This document shows, in pieces, positions 8,958 to 17,412 of a DNA stretch of 64,000 nt. The stretch's first letter is position 1; each line of letters starts with the position of its first letter. A program made the translations under genes and the position numbers. Source of the DNA: Dehalococcoidia bacterium (GTDB taxonomy: Bacteria; Chloroflexota; Dehalococcoidia; Lucifugimonadales; UBA1123); NCBI GenBank assembly GCA_009838465.1, contig VXRN01000027.1, positions 77,079 through 141,078 on the forward strand, read 5' to 3'. The notes beneath the pieces were generated by a model, which saw only the letters and a program-made list of their open reading frames with translations, ran no database searches and was not told the origin of the DNA.

Positions 8958-9000
8958 GTTAGAGTTGCTGTCGTTTCCGAGGCTCGTGAGTCGGCCTCCG

Positions 9001-9588
9001 TCACCGCTTGCCCTCTTCGACCATGCCGACGAACAGCCTGTGCATTCGCTGGTCGTCAGTGAGTTCGGGATGGAAGGCGGTTGCCAGCATGTGGCCTTCG
9101 CGCACCGCAACGGGCCTGCCGTCCTCCAGGCTGGACAGCACTTCAACGCCCTCGCCAACTGAGATGAACACCGGCGCGCGTATGAACACCGCGCGATAGG
9201 GAGGGCCGTCTATTCCGGCAACCTCCAGGTCCGCCTCGAAGCTATCCACCTGTCTGCCGAACGCGTTTCGGCTGACGCTCGTATCCATCAGGTGTAGAGG
9301 TTCCGGCCTATGGTCGGACAATTCGCCGGCCATGACTATCATGCCCGCGCACGTGCCCCAGGTGGGCATCTTGTCAGACATGATGCGCTCCCGCAGCTTG
9401 TCGCGCATCTCGTAGATGTCTATTAGCTGTACGATGGTAGTGCTCTCGCCACCCGGGATGATCAGCCCGTCAACTTCGTCGAGCTGATCGGGCAGCCGGA
9501 TTTCGCGCACCTCTACTCCGAGCTTTTCCAGCGCGGCGCGATGCTCGGCGAAGTCCCCCTGTATGGCGAGAACACCTACCGTCGTCAA
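9001..9588 (-). CDS. pdxT: Pyridoxal 5'-phosphate synthase glutaminase subunit PdxT
   Basis: The 195-residue glutaminase that supplies ammonia to PdxS for PLP synthesis. The class I amidotransferase triad is intact: Cys80 in WGTCAGMIV, and His173 and Glu175 in FHPELTDD. The PdxT-specific IPGGESTT motif lies at about 45-51. It begins 3 nt after the pdxS stop, so the two are translationally coupled. Length matches the family. Confidence 0.97.
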   Translation of the reverse strand: MTTVGVLAIQGDFAEHRAALEKLGVEVREIRLPDQLDEVDGLIIPGGESTTIVQLIDIYEMRDKLRERIMSDKMPTWGTCAGMIVMAGELSDHRPEPLHLMDTSVSRNAFGRQVDSFEADLEVAGIDGPPYRAVFIRAPVFISVGEGVEVLSSLEDGRPVAVREGHMLATAFHPELTDDQRMHRLFVGMVEEGKR

Positions 9589-9591
9589 TTC

Positions 9592-10500
9592 TTACCAGCC
9601 TCTGATAGCCAGACGTTCGGAGTCGGGCAAATCGGAAACGTTCAGACCGGGCATTGCGTCCCCCAGTCCCTTGGACACGTCCGCGATCATCGCCGGGTCC
9701 TGGTAGTGCGTGGTTGCCTTGACTATCGCGTCCGCCATGAGGTCGGGTCGCTCGGACTTGAAGATACCGGAGCCGACGAATATGCCGTCCACCCCAAGCT
9801 GCATCATGAGCGCGGCGTCCGCAGGCGTGGAAACGCCACCCGCCGCGAAGTTCACCACCGGCAAAGTGCCGCTTTCGTGAACTTCCTTGACCAGTTCATA
9901 GGGAGCGCGGAGGTCGCGGGCGGTCGCCATCAGTTCGTCATCGTCCATATTCTGAATGCGTCGTATCTCGCCCAGAACGCGGCGCGCGTGACGCACTGCC
10001 TCGACGATGTTGCCGGAACCTGCCTCGCCCTTGGTGCGGATCATCGCCGCGCCCTCGCCAATTCTGCGGAGGGCTTCGCCCAGGTCTCTCGCGCCGCACA
10101 CGAAGGGTACCTTGAAGTCGTTCTTATTGATGTGATTGTTCTCGTCTGCCGGAGTTAGGACTTCGGACTCGTCAACGTAGTCCACACCCAGCGCTTCGAG
10201 CACCTGCGCCTCGACGAAATGACCGATGCGCGCCTTCGCCATGACTGGTATGGTCACCGCGTCAACGATCTCCGCGACCTTGGTGGGGTCGGACATACGG
10301 GCCACGCCGCCTGCCGCGCGGATGTCGGAGGGAACACGCTCCAGAGCCATGACCGCGACCGCGCCCGCGTCCTCTGCGATTCGCGCTTGCTCGGCGGTCA
10401 CCACGTCCATGATGACGCCGCCCTTGAGCATCTGGGCAAGTCCCGCCTTGACTCTCCATGTTCCGGTCTCGGTTCCAGTATCCATCGTCATAGTCGCCAT
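9592..10500 (-). CDS. pdxS: Pyridoxal 5'-phosphate synthase lyase subunit PdxS
   Basis: The TIM-barrel subunit that condenses ribose 5-phosphate, glyceraldehyde 3-phosphate and ammonia to PLP. Diagnostic segments are [53 protein letters not shown] (with the ribose-binding Lys) and [16 protein letters not shown]. Product length is 302. I choose ATG 10500 because GGAGG lies 6 nt upstream and the predicted promoter (10547-10576) would start transcription downstream of the other candidate start at 10548. First gene of a pdxS-pdxT-GNAT transcript. Shows the organism uses the DXP-independent B6 route. Confidence 0.97.
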   Translation of the reverse strand: MATMTMDTGTETGTWRVKAGLAQMLKGGVIMDVVTAEQARIAEDAGAVAVMALERVPSDIRAAGGVARMSDPTKVAEIVDAVTIPVMAKARIGHFVEAQVLEALGVDYVDESEVLTPADENNHINKNDFKVPFVCGARDLGEALRRIGEGAAMIRTKGEAGSGNIVEAVRHARRVLGEIRRIQNMDDDELMATARDLRAPYELVKEVHESGTLPVVNFAAGGVSTPADAALMMQLGVDGIFVGSGIFKSERPDLMADAIVKATTHYQDPAMIADVSKGLGDAMPGLNVSDLPDSERLAIRGW

Positions 10501-10546
10501 TGCGGGCCTCCGTCCTGATGTAATTTTGCCTGAATCTATAACCGAC

Positions 10547-10576
10547 ATTATACTCTTGACAATTCGGCATTTACAA
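10547..10576 (-). promoter_or_regulatory. Candidate promoter of pdxS
   Basis: Minus strand: TTGTAA (10576-10571), 18-nt spacer, perfect TATAAT (10552-10547). It leaves a leader of roughly 40 nt before ATG 10500. The MITE-like element at 10585 lies immediately upstream. Confidence 0.55.
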
Positions 10577-10584
10577 CGAACTGC

Positions 10585-10727
10585 GATATTGCGCCAGGAT
10601 CTCTTCTTTTCGCCTCGTATTCGATCTCTCGTTCGCCCTGAGCTTGTCGAAGGGAGCTCGTCGAAGGATCACCACGAACGGACTACTCTAGTGACGCCCA
10701 ATAATGAAACGACCCTGGATATTGCGC
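10585..10727 (+). mobile_element. MITE-like element, copy B, with 10-bp target site duplication
   Basis: The 10-mer GATATTGCGC occurs at 10585-10594 and again at 10718-10727. The 123 bp between them start with CAGGATCTCTTC and end with GAAACGACCCTG, imperfect terminal inverted repeats (about 13 of 17 positions match with the adjoining bases). The interior contains the dispersed sequence CTCGTTCGCCCTGAGCTTGT and two 14-bp GTCGAAGG units. Related copies lie at 1-106 (inverted) and 62915-63077. No open frame is present, so mobilisation would be in trans. The direct repeats abut the termini exactly, as expected for transposition. Confidence 0.75.
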
Positions 10728-10751
10728 TAAACTGTGGCTGTGACCGGTACG

Positions 10752-10763
10752 CTGGTCGACCAG
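10752..10763. promoter_or_regulatory. Palindromic operator-like site upstream of the FAH-family gene
   Basis: CTGGTCGACCAG is a perfect 12-bp palindrome located 36 nt before ATG 10799. It resembles the TGGT...ACCA half-sites recognised by FadR-type GntR regulators, though one base shorter in the centre. No regulator gene is adjacent. Function is a guess. Confidence 0.3.
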
Positions 10764-10798
10764 TCACTGAATCTTAAACGTTAGGAGATGTGAGAACA

Positions 10799-11569
10799 AT
10801 GACCAAATACGCCCGATTCCTCGCGCATGGCGAGGTCGCCTACGGAGTGGTGGAAGGGGATACCGTCAAGCAGATAACAGCTGCCCCCTACGAGGACCAC
10901 GAAGTCACCGACCATACCCACCCGATTGACGACGTAAAGCTGCTCGCGCCCGTAGTGCCGAACAAGGTTGTCGCCATCGGCCTCAACTACCGCAGCCACC
11001 TGGGAGACAGGCAGCCGCCAAGCGTCCCGGAGCCGTTCTTCAAGACCACTTCGTCCGTCGTCGGCCCAGGCGATGACGTCATCATCCCGAGAGAGGCTCT
11101 CGAAGAGGGAGTCACCGTGCAGCCGGAGGCCGAGCTTTCGCTGGTCATCGGCAAGAAGTCGAAGCGTGTGTCCAAAGAGGACGCGCTCGACCATATCCTA
11201 GGATACACCTGCGGCAACGACGTGAGCGCGCGAAACTGGCAGGCGAACGACCTGTCCTGGTGGAGAGCGAAGTCTTCGGACACCTTCACCCCGCTCGGCC
11301 CGTTCATCGTCTCCGGCCTCGACCCGTCTGATCTTCGACTGATCGGCAGGATAAACGGCGAGGTGGTGCAGGAGCAGGTCACCAGCGACCTGCTGTACGG
11401 TGTCCCCGAGATCATCGAGTTCGTGACCCGCGTGCTGACCCTCAATCCCGGCGACGTTGTTATGACGGGAACGCCCGGCGCGCCCGGCGACGTTCACGAC
11501 GGCGACGTGATGGACGTGGAGATTGCGGAGATAGGCACGCTGACGAATACGGTGAGGAACGAGGCGTAG
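10799..11569 (+). CDS. Fumarylacetoacetate hydrolase (FAH) family protein
   Basis: A 256-residue FAH-fold enzyme. The fold's divalent-metal ligands can be seen in QPEAELSLVIGKK (the E-x-E pair) and in the CGNDVSARNWQ motif. KVVAIGLNYRSHL near 60 and the C-terminal DVVMTGTPGAPGDVHDGD are further signatures. Members include fumarylpyruvate and acylpyruvate hydrolases, 2-hydroxyhepta-2,4-diene-1,7-dioate isomerases and oxaloacetate decarboxylases; the exact reaction is not determinable, but a role in catabolism of aromatic or keto-acid intermediates is likely. ATG 10799 has AGGAG 11 nt upstream; the GTG at 10790 is too near that site. It is a single-gene unit. Confidence 0.88.
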   Translation: MTKYARFLAHGEVAYGVVEGDTVKQITAAPYEDHEVTDHTHPIDDVKLLAPVVPNKVVAIGLNYRSHLGDRQPPSVPEPFFKTTSSVVGPGDDVIIPREALEEGVTVQPEAELSLVIGKKSKRVSKEDALDHILGYTCGNDVSARNWQANDLSWWRAKSSDTFTPLGPFIVSGLDPSDLRLIGRINGEVVQEQVTSDLLYGVPEIIEFVTRVLTLNPGDVVMTGTPGAPGDVHDGDVMDVEIAEIGTLTNTVRNEA

Positions 11570-11585
11570 GGGAGTTATCAGTATT

Positions 11586-11620
11586 CAGTGGTCAGTATTC
11601 GCTTTGGAGACTGACCACTG
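11586..11620. terminator. Inverted repeat between convergent genes
   Basis: A perfect 11-bp inverted repeat, CAGTGGTCAGT (11586-11596) with ACTGACCACTG (11610-11620), with a 13-nt loop lies between the converging FAH and ccdA genes. It sits in a stretch of CAGT-rich low-complexity repeats (11575-11640) that recurs elsewhere in the window. Likely bidirectional terminator. Confidence 0.5.
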
Positions 11621-11638
11621 ATCACCTATGACTGATTA

Positions 11639-12544
11639 CTATCCTAGCAGTCCCCCAAGCGTCAGCCAATAGAACACTATGTACGTCCCGGCAATTATCA
11701 TCAGCCACGTTCCGATGGGATGCACATAAGGCATGACTCTCCGCATACCGCCCAGCATTGCCCCCTTGAACAGCGCCATGCTCAGCGTGAGCGCGATGAT
11801 GACGACGCCCATTCCGAGCGCGTACAGCACGAACTGCGAGAAGGACGTCACAATGTCGGAGGCGGCGAACGATGAGCCGATCACGGCCAGGAATATCGGC
11901 AGCGTGCAGCTAAGCGACGCGACGCCGTAGCTCAGTCCGAACAGGAAGTACCCACGTACACTGGAGCTTCCCGGATTTCCCAGCCTGGTCGCGGCCTGTT
12001 GAGCGAGAGCGGTGTACAACTCGCCGCCTCTCAGCAGCCACGCGCCCGCGAGTACGAGCAATATCCCGATGCCGAGTCCCAGCCAGGGCAGTATGCTGCC
12101 CACAACCGAGCGGGCTCCGAGACCGATGATGCTTCCCGCAACCGCGAACAGGAGCACGAATCCGGCAGTGACCGACACGCCCACCAGAAGCGCCCTGCCG
12201 AGTTGAGATACGAACGACGTCCTCTCCTCATTCGCGCCGACTCCGAGGTAGAGTCCCATGTAGGCGGGCAGCATGGCGAATCCGCACGGGTTGAACGCCG
12301 CGGCCACTCCGGCGCCGAACGCGAATCCCAGCGGAGCTACGACTCCCAGCCCGGAAAGAAAAGACGCCGAATTGCCCGACAGCGACTCCACGAACAGGTT
12401 CACATCGTCTATCTCGCCGTCGCCCCTTATCAGCAGCGCGCCAAGGACCGCGACCGCGATAGCTCCCACAGCCACCAAACTCGGGATGAGAACCCCGCGC
12501 GCGAACGAAATTCCACCTGAACTGTCAGACGCTATCTCTCTCAT
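11639..12544 (-). CDS. ccdA: Cytochrome c biogenesis protein CcdA/DsbD-type membrane thiol transporter
   Basis: A 301-residue membrane protein with about seven hydrophobic segments. The two family cysteines are present: FNPCGFAMLPAY in the first core helix and ASLSCTLPIF in the fourth, which together relay electrons from cytoplasmic thioredoxin to the outside for cytochrome c maturation or other extracytoplasmic thiol reduction. An extra N-terminal membrane segment (about residues 17-40) precedes the core. It is monocistronic here, with no ResA/TlpA partner nearby. The start ATG 12544 has an AGGG-type site upstream. A link to reduction of the secreted DUF3179 selenoprotein is possible but speculative. 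Confidence 0.88.
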   Translation of the reverse strand: MREIASDSSGGISFARGVLIPSLVAVGAIAVAVLGALLIRGDGEIDDVNLFVESLSGNSASFLSGLGVVAPLGFAFGAGVAAAFNPCGFAMLPAYMGLYLGVGANEERTSFVSQLGRALLVGVSVTAGFVLLFAVAGSIIGLGARSVVGSILPWLGLGIGILLVLAGAWLLRGGELYTALAQQAATRLGNPGSSSVRGYFLFGLSYGVASLSCTLPIFLAVIGSSFAASDIVTSFSQFVLYALGMGVVIIALTLSMALFKGAMLGGMRRVMPYVHPIGTWLMIIAGTYIVFYWLTLGGLLG

Positions 12545-12680
12545 CTAACCCTCCCCGATTCGATTATATCCCATCGCTCCTGTTACACAGTTAGATGCTG
12601 CAATATGGCGCGCGATTCTGCGTGAGAGGTTACAAGTCATCTCATAAATACTGGCTCACGCTTGGGAGTGTCTCTTTGAT

Positions 12681-12782
12681 CCCCTCTCCCTTGATGGACT
12701 CACAAGGGTAGGCAAAGTCCCTTCCCCCTTGATGGGGGAAGGTTAGAGCCTGCCCCGTACTTGATACGGGGATGGGGGTGAC
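12681..12782 (-). repeat. Dispersed palindromic repeat (CACCCCCATCC / CCTTCCCCC family), copy 1
   Basis: This is the main content of the 353-bp gap 12545-12897. Read on the minus strand, it contains the family's CACCCCCATCC start, the hairpin CCTTCCCCC-ATCAA-GGGGGAAGG (12742-12720) and the GGGACTTTGCC end. A second small hairpin, CCCCGTA-CTTGA-TACGGGG (12753-12771), has been inserted. Related copies are at 28573-28620 and 42506-42587. No gene is visible in the rest of the gap. Confidence 0.65.
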
Positions 12783-12897
12783 TCTCCTGCCGAATACACT
12801 GATACAGGTTGGAAAAGGCCCTGCCGTTTGACTCTCCCCCAAAGCTGGAATACCATCAAAACGTAACCACCCTAACCCATCCCAAGGAGACACCAGC

Positions 12898-13851
12898 ATG
12901 GGCGCGATAATCGGCGAAGGCGACTTCAGGTATGAGCATATTATTGACTGGCACAAGATGCCCGAGGGCGCGAGACTGATCGAGACTCCCGGCGTGGCCG
13001 TGGACTCGCAGGACGACGTTTACGCCTTCAGCCGCAACCCGGACTATCCCGTCATGGTCTTCGACCAGGAGGGCAACTTCGTCCGGGGCTTCGGCAAGGG
13101 CATATTCGGCAACAGGACGCACGGCATCTACGTCGGGCCGGAAGACACCATCTACTGCGTGGACGACGGCATTCACACGATCACCAAGTTCACACGCGAC
13201 GGCGAACTGCTTATGACGATTGGCACATCCGGCGTGTCATCCGAGATTTGGAAGGGAGAGCCCTTCAACAGGCCCACACACGCCGCCGTCTCGAGAGAGA
13301 CCGGCCACATCTACATATCCGACGGCTATGGCAACTTCAACATTCACAAGTACACCGGCGACGGCGAGTACGTGAAGAGCTGGGGTGGCCCCGGCATTGA
13401 CCCCGGAGAGTTCCTGCGTCCGCACAACATAGCGGTGGACAACGACGACAGGGTGCTGGTCGCCGACCGCGAGGCGCATCGCATACAGGTCTTCGACGGC
13501 GACGGCAATGTCCTCGATGTGTGGAACAACATCCATATGCCAAACGGCATGACCATCGGCCCGGACGACAACATCTACGTCGGCGAACTGCCCGGCGCGA
13601 CCCAGGCCGACCCGACTCCGCCACGCCACGGTCACCGGGTGACTATCTACGACAACAGCGGCAAGCGGCTGGCCCTGCTCGGCGCGGATGACGAGGGCGA
13701 AGAGTCCGGCGCGTTCATAGCCCCGCACGGCATGGGTGTGGACAGCAGCGGCAACATATACGTCGGAGAGGTGTCCTTCACCATCCGCGGCAGCCACATG
13801 GACCCGCCCAAGGAGCTCCGCAGCTTCACCAAGCTCGCCAAGGTCAGCTAG
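12898..13851 (+). CDS. NHL-repeat six-bladed propeller protein
   Basis: A 317-residue beta-propeller with repeating blades such as TPGVAVDSQDDVYAFSR, RPHNIAVDNDDRVLVADRE and MPNGMTIGPDDNIYVGEL. It ends with a family-like PPKELRSFTKL segment. The layout resembles the propeller of peptidyl-alpha-hydroxyglycine alpha-amidating lyase, but catalytic identity is not proven. There is no signal peptide. ATG 12898 has AAGGAG 8 nt upstream. It stands alone between a repeat-filled gap and the Rieske gene. Distinct in sequence from the NHL protein at 1443-2450. Confidence 0.82.
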   Translation: MGAIIGEGDFRYEHIIDWHKMPEGARLIETPGVAVDSQDDVYAFSRNPDYPVMVFDQEGNFVRGFGKGIFGNRTHGIYVGPEDTIYCVDDGIHTITKFTRDGELLMTIGTSGVSSEIWKGEPFNRPTHAAVSRETGHIYISDGYGNFNIHKYTGDGEYVKSWGGPGIDPGEFLRPHNIAVDNDDRVLVADREAHRIQVFDGDGNVLDVWNNIHMPNGMTIGPDDNIYVGELPGATQADPTPPRHGHRVTIYDNSGKRLALLGADDEGEESGAFIAPHGMGVDSSGNIYVGEVSFTIRGSHMDPPKELRSFTKLAKVS

Positions 13852-13993
13852 GCGATCATACACACAAGAGAATAGGTGCAATCGCGCGGGCGGGCACAAG
13901 AGTCCGCCCGCGTTGCAGTTACCTATTACAACGAAAGCATGAGAGTCGGGAGCGTATAATCGAAACTTAACATAAGGGCGAAGGGAGGCCGCC

Positions 13994-15739
13994 ATGACCA
14001 CAACGACGAAGAATCTACTCAAAGTTGGCAGCGTGGAAGAGGTGAGCGAGCGAGGCTGTACGGTTGTGACCGGAGGAGGGCATACGATAGCGGTGTTCAA
14101 GCGCGACGACGAGTTCGCTGCCGTTGACAACAGGTGTCCGCACATGGGCTTCCCGCTGGATCGGGGAACCGTCAAGAACGGCATCCTCACCTGCCACTGG
14201 CACCACGCCCGGTTCGACCTTTCGAGCGGAGGCACGTTCGACCCATTCGCGGACGACGTGAGGTCGTTCCCTGTCTCAGTCGAGGATGACTTCGTATGGG
14301 TTAACCCCAATCCGCCGGAGCCCGACCCAATCGAACGCTGGTCGCATCGCCTGGGAGATGGACTGGAGCACAACATACGCCTGGTGATAGCGAAGTCGGT
14401 ATTGGGCCTGAACTCGTCCGAAGCGGACTACCGCGTCCCTCTGACGATAGGGACGCAATTCGGCACGACCTACTCCGCGCAGGGATGGGGACAGGCGATG
14501 ACAATGCTGACATGCGCCGCGAACATCCAGGAACGGCTGAATGACGAGGACAGACCGCGCGCCCTTTACCAGGGACTCAGGCAGGTCGCGTCGGAGTGCG
14601 CCGGAAGGCCACCCAGATTCCTGGTTGACCCCCTGCCCACCGGCGAGACCAGGCCGGAGGTGTTCAAGGACTGGTTCCGAAGTTTCATCGAGGTTCGGGA
14701 CGACGAGGGCGCGGAACGCTCGCTGCGGACGGCGATAGACCTCGGCATATCCCGGCGCGAGATCGCGGACATGGTGTTCGCGGCCGCCACCGACAGGATA
14801 TACCTAGACGCGGGCCACGTGCTGGACTTCTGCAACAAGGCGTTCGAGATTCTGGACCACATCGGCTGGGGTCATGCGGGCCAGGTACTGACCAGCCTGG
14901 TGGTCGGCATGGCATCCGCGAGGCGCAGCGAGGAACTCAACTCCTGGCGCAACCCGATTGATCTGTCGTCCCTGGTTTGGGAGGCGCGAGACGCCCTCCC
15001 CAGTCTCTGGGAAGAGGGAGCGAAGTCACGAGGCGAGTGGGACGGTGAGGATACGCTCGTCGGCGTCATCCTGGAAGATGATCCTGTCGCCACCATAGAA
15101 GCCCTCAAGGACGCTGTGAGAGAGGGCGCGACGGCGGAGCAAATGGGCGGAGCAGTCGCATACGCTGCGTTCCTGCGGATGGCGCAGTTCCACACCTCCA
15201 ACGAGTTCGGAGACTGGGACACGGTACACAACACGCTCACAGCGGCCAACGCGCTGCACCAGGCATTGAAGCGCGCGCCGTCCATCGAACTCACCCGCGC
15301 GGTGTTTGACGTCGCCATGAGCATCTACCTCGACCGCTTCCTCAATATGCCCGCGCAGCGTCTCCCCGAACCCAACGGCGCACGGCCTGGAGAAGACCTG
15401 GGCGGCAGCATACTGACGGCGATGGACTCCCAGCAGCAGGTGGAACAGTCGGCTGGGCTGGTCAGCGACTACGTCTCCGGCTCGCCCGACCCGGACGGTG
15501 TTCTGCCCGTTCTCGCACACGCGATGCTGCGGGAGGACTCGACTTTCCACCACTTCCAGATAGTCGAGGCGGCGCTGAAGCAGTACGAGGACCGCAGGGG
15601 AACGGACTCGGCTCGGCACGTGCTGGTCGGGCTGGCAAGATTCCTGGCCGCGCACTACCCCACCCCCAGGGCCGTGAACCAGACATACGGCATCGCGGTG
15701 AGGTTGCAGCGCGGCGACGAAATCTTCAGGGAAGAGTAA
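13994..15739 (+). CDS. Rieske [2Fe-2S] protein fused to a large helical domain of unknown function
   Basis: 581 residues. The N-terminal about 105 residues are a Rieske ferredoxin domain with Cys48-Pro-His50 and Cys67-x-x-His70 (CPHMGFPLDRG and CHWHHARF), which bind a [2Fe-2S] cluster. The remaining about 470 residues are mostly alpha-helical and match no family I recognise with confidence; ISRREIADMVFAAATDR and VLVGLARFLAAHYPTPRAVN are typical stretches. There is no catalytic non-heme iron motif of ring-hydroxylating oxygenases. Start ATG 13994 follows GGGAGG. A stand-alone redox or electron-transfer role is likely; the partner is unknown. Confidence 0.8.
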   Translation: MTTTTKNLLKVGSVEEVSERGCTVVTGGGHTIAVFKRDDEFAAVDNRCPHMGFPLDRGTVKNGILTCHWHHARFDLSSGGTFDPFADDVRSFPVSVEDDFVWVNPNPPEPDPIERWSHRLGDGLEHNIRLVIAKSVLGLNSSEADYRVPLTIGTQFGTTYSAQGWGQAMTMLTCAANIQERLNDEDRPRALYQGLRQVASECAGRPPRFLVDPLPTGETRPEVFKDWFRSFIEVRDDEGAERSLRTAIDLGISRREIADMVFAAATDRIYLDAGHVLDFCNKAFEILDHIGWGHAGQVLTSLVVGMASARRSEELNSWRNPIDLSSLVWEARDALPSLWEEGAKSRGEWDGEDTLVGVILEDDPVATIEALKDAVREGATAEQMGGAVAYAAFLRMAQFHTSNEFGDWDTVHNTLTAANALHQALKRAPSIELTRAVFDVAMSIYLDRFLNMPAQRLPEPNGARPGEDLGGSILTAMDSQQQVEQSAGLVSDYVSGSPDPDGVLPVLAHAMLREDSTFHHFQIVEAALKQYEDRRGTDSARHVLVGLARFLAAHYPTPRAVNQTYGIAVRLQRGDEIFREE

Positions 15740-15792
15740 CAAGGGCGACCTGCTACAATGTTGCTGATCGCGACAACCGGACGGAGGCGCGT

Positions 15793-16065
15793 ATGAGGAT
15801 GAGGACTACGAAAAAGATTCAGGAAGAAGAAGCAAAGGAACGGCTTACCGAGCTGCTCGACGACGTCGAACGGGGCGAATCCATAGCTATAATCCGCGAC
15901 GGAAAGAAGTTTGCGGCAATCATCCCCGTAGAGGACGACCTCTGGATGGAAGACCCCGAGTTGCGAAGACAGGCTGTGGAGGGGTTCCGCGAGGCCAGAA
16001 AGGGCTGGAAAACGAAGAAAGTCTCGCTTGAGGAGATTCTAGAGTGGCGCCATGCCAGGAAATGA
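15793..16065 (+). CDS. Phd/YefM-type antitoxin
   Basis: A 90-residue small protein with the Phd/YefM N-terminal pattern: EEEAKERLTELLDDVERGESIAIIRDGKKFAAIIPVED is the beta-strand/helix DNA-binding and dimerisation unit, here without the usual longer N-terminus. The charged C-terminal helix would wrap the toxin. It overlaps the start of the PIN gene by 14 nt, the usual organisation of such modules. Its partner is disrupted (see 16052-16479), so it is presently an orphan antitoxin. Confidence 0.8.
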   Translation: MRMRTTKKIQEEEAKERLTELLDDVERGESIAIIRDGKKFAAIIPVEDDLWMEDPELRRQAVEGFREARKGWKTKKVSLEEILEWRHARK

Positions 16066-16479
16066 ACCATTAGTCATTGATTAGTCATTGATGCCTCTAT
16101 CGCTACGACATGGATCCTGGAAGATGAGTCCCACGCTGTCGCGGAGGCTATACTGGATGCGGTCATCAGCGAGGGTGTAGGGGTTGTTACGCGTCACTGG
16201 CACCTTGAAGTGCGAAATGCCTTGCTCATGAGTGAGCGCAGAGGGCGAATTATGTCAGAAAATGTCGGAGGGCAACTGTCTTTCTTAAATAGACTTCCTT
16301 TGCAAACCGACACCGAGGCCAATGTGGACGCCGCTTTTGACCTCGCGAGGATATACAACCTGACGATGTACGACGCGATGTATCTGGAACTGGCGCTCCG
16401 CATCCGGCTTCCACTCGCCACTTTGGGTCGCGGACTAAGTAGAGCAGCGTCTGTGGCAGGTGTCGAGGTATTGCCATGA
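16052..16479 (+). pseudogene. PIN-domain toxin broken by an 11-bp tandem duplication
   Basis: ATG 16052, overlapping the antitoxin stop, encodes MPGNEPLVID and then hits TAG at 16082. Removing one of two identical 11-mers TTAGTCATTGA (16070-16080 and 16081-16091) restores MPGNEPLVIDASIATTW in frame with the rest: HWHLEVRNALLMSERRGR, and IYNLTMYDAMYLELALR to the stop at 16479. That is a normal PIN (VapC-like) RNase of about 138 residues with the conserved acidic residues of VIDAS, LEVRNAL and YDAMYLELA. No other lesion is visible, so the event is recent or reversible. Confidence 0.85.
16070..16091 (+). repeat. 11-bp tandem duplication inside the PIN toxin gene
   Basis: TTAGTCATTGA is present twice head to tail. 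It is the frame-disrupting lesion of the toxin gene. Loss of one unit by slippage would restore the gene. Confidence 0.9.
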
Positions 16480-16504
16480 CACTTCATAATCAGGAGAACT
16501 CACC

Positions 16505-17371
16505 ATGACCGACAGACTCAGTGAAATCGTAGAGTCGGCGGAAGCCGAGCAAATAGCTACGGGCTTCGTGTTCACGGAAGGCCCGCTGTGGCACCCGGAC
16601 GGCTACCTGCTGTTCGTGGACATCCGGCGCAGCCAGATATTCAGGCTCGTTCCCGGCGGAGAGCCGGAACTCGTGCGCGAGAACAGCGGCGAGTCCAACG
16701 GGATGACGTTCGACTTACATGGCAGACAGGTGGTCTGCGAGATGATAAACCGGCAGGTGACCCGTCTGGAGGACGATGGCTCATACAGCGTCCTCGCGGA
16801 CAGCTGGAACGGTCAGCGCATCAACCGTCCTAACGACGTCGTGGGCAGGTCGGATGGTAGCCTGTACTTCACCAATCCGGGCAGGGAGCGGCTCGACCCG
16901 GCGGACGTGGTTATGCAATTCAACAGCGTCCACCGCATCCGACCCGATGGCACGATTGACATGATCGTACCCGGATTCGAGTATCCGAACGGGATAGCAT
17001 TCTCGCCGGACGAGAGCGTCCTCTACGTTGCTAATACGCGACCCGGACAGTACATTCTGGCCTACGACCTCGACTCCGATGGAAACGTATCCGGTGTCAG
17101 GCACTTCGCCGACATGCCGTCCGAATCCGCGGACAACGGCGTTCCGGACGGCATGAAAGTGGACATCGAGGGCCGAGTCTATTGCACTGGCCCGGACGGC
17201 TGCTGGGTGTTCGAACCGTCAGGCGAGTTGGTGGGCATCATTCGGCTGCCGGAGTATCCCGCCAACTGCGGATGGGGAGGCCCGGAGAATCGCACGATGT
17301 ATTTCACCGCGAACACCTCCATCTACAGTATGGTAATGAAGACGCCCGGCACGGCGATACCGTCCGCGTAG
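16505..17371 (+). CDS. SMP-30/gluconolactonase/LRE family protein
   Basis: A 288-residue six-bladed propeller of the SMP-30/gluconolactonase type, usually a Ca2+- or Zn2+-dependent lactonase in sugar-acid metabolism. The expected metal ligands are visible: Glu in FVFTEGPLWHPDG, Asn in NRPNDVVGRSDGSLYFTNP, Asn in YPNGIAFSPDESVLYVANT and Asp in GVPDGMKVDIEGRVYCTGP. ATG 16505 follows AGGAG. It could act on lactones feeding the two enolase-superfamily sugar-acid dehydratases in this window, but that link is inferential. Confidence 0.9.
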   Translation: MTDRLSEIVESAEAEQIATGFVFTEGPLWHPDGYLLFVDIRRSQIFRLVPGGEPELVRENSGESNGMTFDLHGRQVVCEMINRQVTRLEDDGSYSVLADSWNGQRINRPNDVVGRSDGSLYFTNPGRERLDPADVVMQFNSVHRIRPDGTIDMIVPGFEYPNGIAFSPDESVLYVANTRPGQYILAYDLDSDGNVSGVRHFADMPSESADNGVPDGMKVDIEGRVYCTGPDGCWVFEPSGELVGIIRLPEYPANCGWGGPENRTMYFTANTSIYSMVMKTPGTAIPSA

Positions 17372-17412
17372 TCAGATCGGCGGAAGGGTAAGCGGTCGTA
17401 TCTTTATGTGAC

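Noticed and set aside
8958-9158. Extended N-terminus of the GNAT-like gene
   Set aside because: It would lie wholly inside pdxT in another frame and is Cys/Trp/Ser-rich without homology.
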